From Methanomicrobiales archaeon (GTDB lineage Archaea > Halobacteriota > Syntropharchaeia > Alkanophagales > Methanospirareceae), in contig QEXZ01000112.1 of the NCBI GenBank assembly GCA_003160755.1, positions 1-5,292 of the forward strand: a stretch of DNA of 5,292 bases, given 5' to 3'. Of the stretch, positions 5,199-5,292 are shown one piece after another. The notes beneath the pieces were generated by a model. That model made no database searches and was not told where the DNA came from. It worked only from the letters and a program-made list of their open reading frames with translations. Each line of letters opens with the position of its first letter. Position 1 is the stretch's first letter. Both the position numbers and the translations under genes were made by a program.

Positions 5199-5292
5199 AC
5201 GAAGAATTAATAGCACCCTGTGGAATGAATTGTTCTATTTGTGGTGGTTACCTTGCTTTCAAAAATGATGTGAAAAACAAAAAGAGACTATA
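5195..5292 (+). CDS. DUF3795 family protein, N-terminal 32 residues, cut by window edge
   Basis: The first 32 codons read MNEELIAPCGMNCSICGGYL and on to KNKKRL, the characteristic opening of DUF3795 (PF12675), a small Cys-rich family of unknown function common in methanogens and clostridia. Cysteines C9, C13 and C16 form the typical C-x3-C-x2-C cluster, probably for metal binding. The ATG overlaps the TGA of the upstream gene (ATGA), so its translation is probably coupled to it and the two share an mRNA. A weak AAGG lies about ten bases upstream. The rest of the gene is outside the window. Confidence 0.88.
   Translation, partial: MNEELIAPCGMNCSICGGYLAFKNDVKNKKRL

Overview
The window looks archaeal, most likely a euryarchaeon of the methanogen or methane-oxidiser type. 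This is inferred from archaeal-style TATA boxes at leaderless spacing, GGTGG/GGAGG ribosome-binding sites, moderate to low GC, and the gene mix (IS4/IS1634-group transposase, archaeal-type AI-2E family permease, DUF3795, bactofilin-like membrane protein). No rRNA, tRNA or CRISPR array was seen, so the lineage is not pinned down.

Layout, left to right. (1) The C-terminal end of an IS4-superfamily (IS1634-like) transposase is cut by the left window edge. (2) A 57-aa two-helix membrane protein starts 24 bases after it, with its own TATA-like signals. (3) A complete class I SAM-dependent methyltransferase follows on the same strand. (4) A 190-base convergent gap holds a structured palindromic repeat. 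(5) On the minus strand lies a secreted or membrane-anchored bactofilin-like repeat protein with a clear TATA box and ribosome-binding site. (6) A long gene-poor stretch (about 2800-3228) carries a second, decayed copy of the palindromic repeat. (7) A 58-aa orphan gene follows. (8) A 568-aa membrane protein joins an AI-2E family permease to a cysteine-rich membrane domain. (9) A DUF3795 gene overlaps the end of the 568-aa gene by ATGA and runs off the right edge.

The strongest oddity is the junction inside the 568-aa gene. Just before the second domain there is a perfect GGAGGT site and an ATG, so the Cys-rich domain could be made on its own as well as fused. The 34 bases leading into that start match, at 29 of 34 positions, the 34 bases leading into the 58-aa orphan gene about 1.4 kb upstream. 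This looks like a duplicated 5' leader that has become coding sequence within a gene fusion. The fused protein and DUF3795 probably form one transcription unit whose products carry cysteine clusters and may bind metal. The other genes look like independent accessory or housekeeping loci in a region disturbed by mobile elements.
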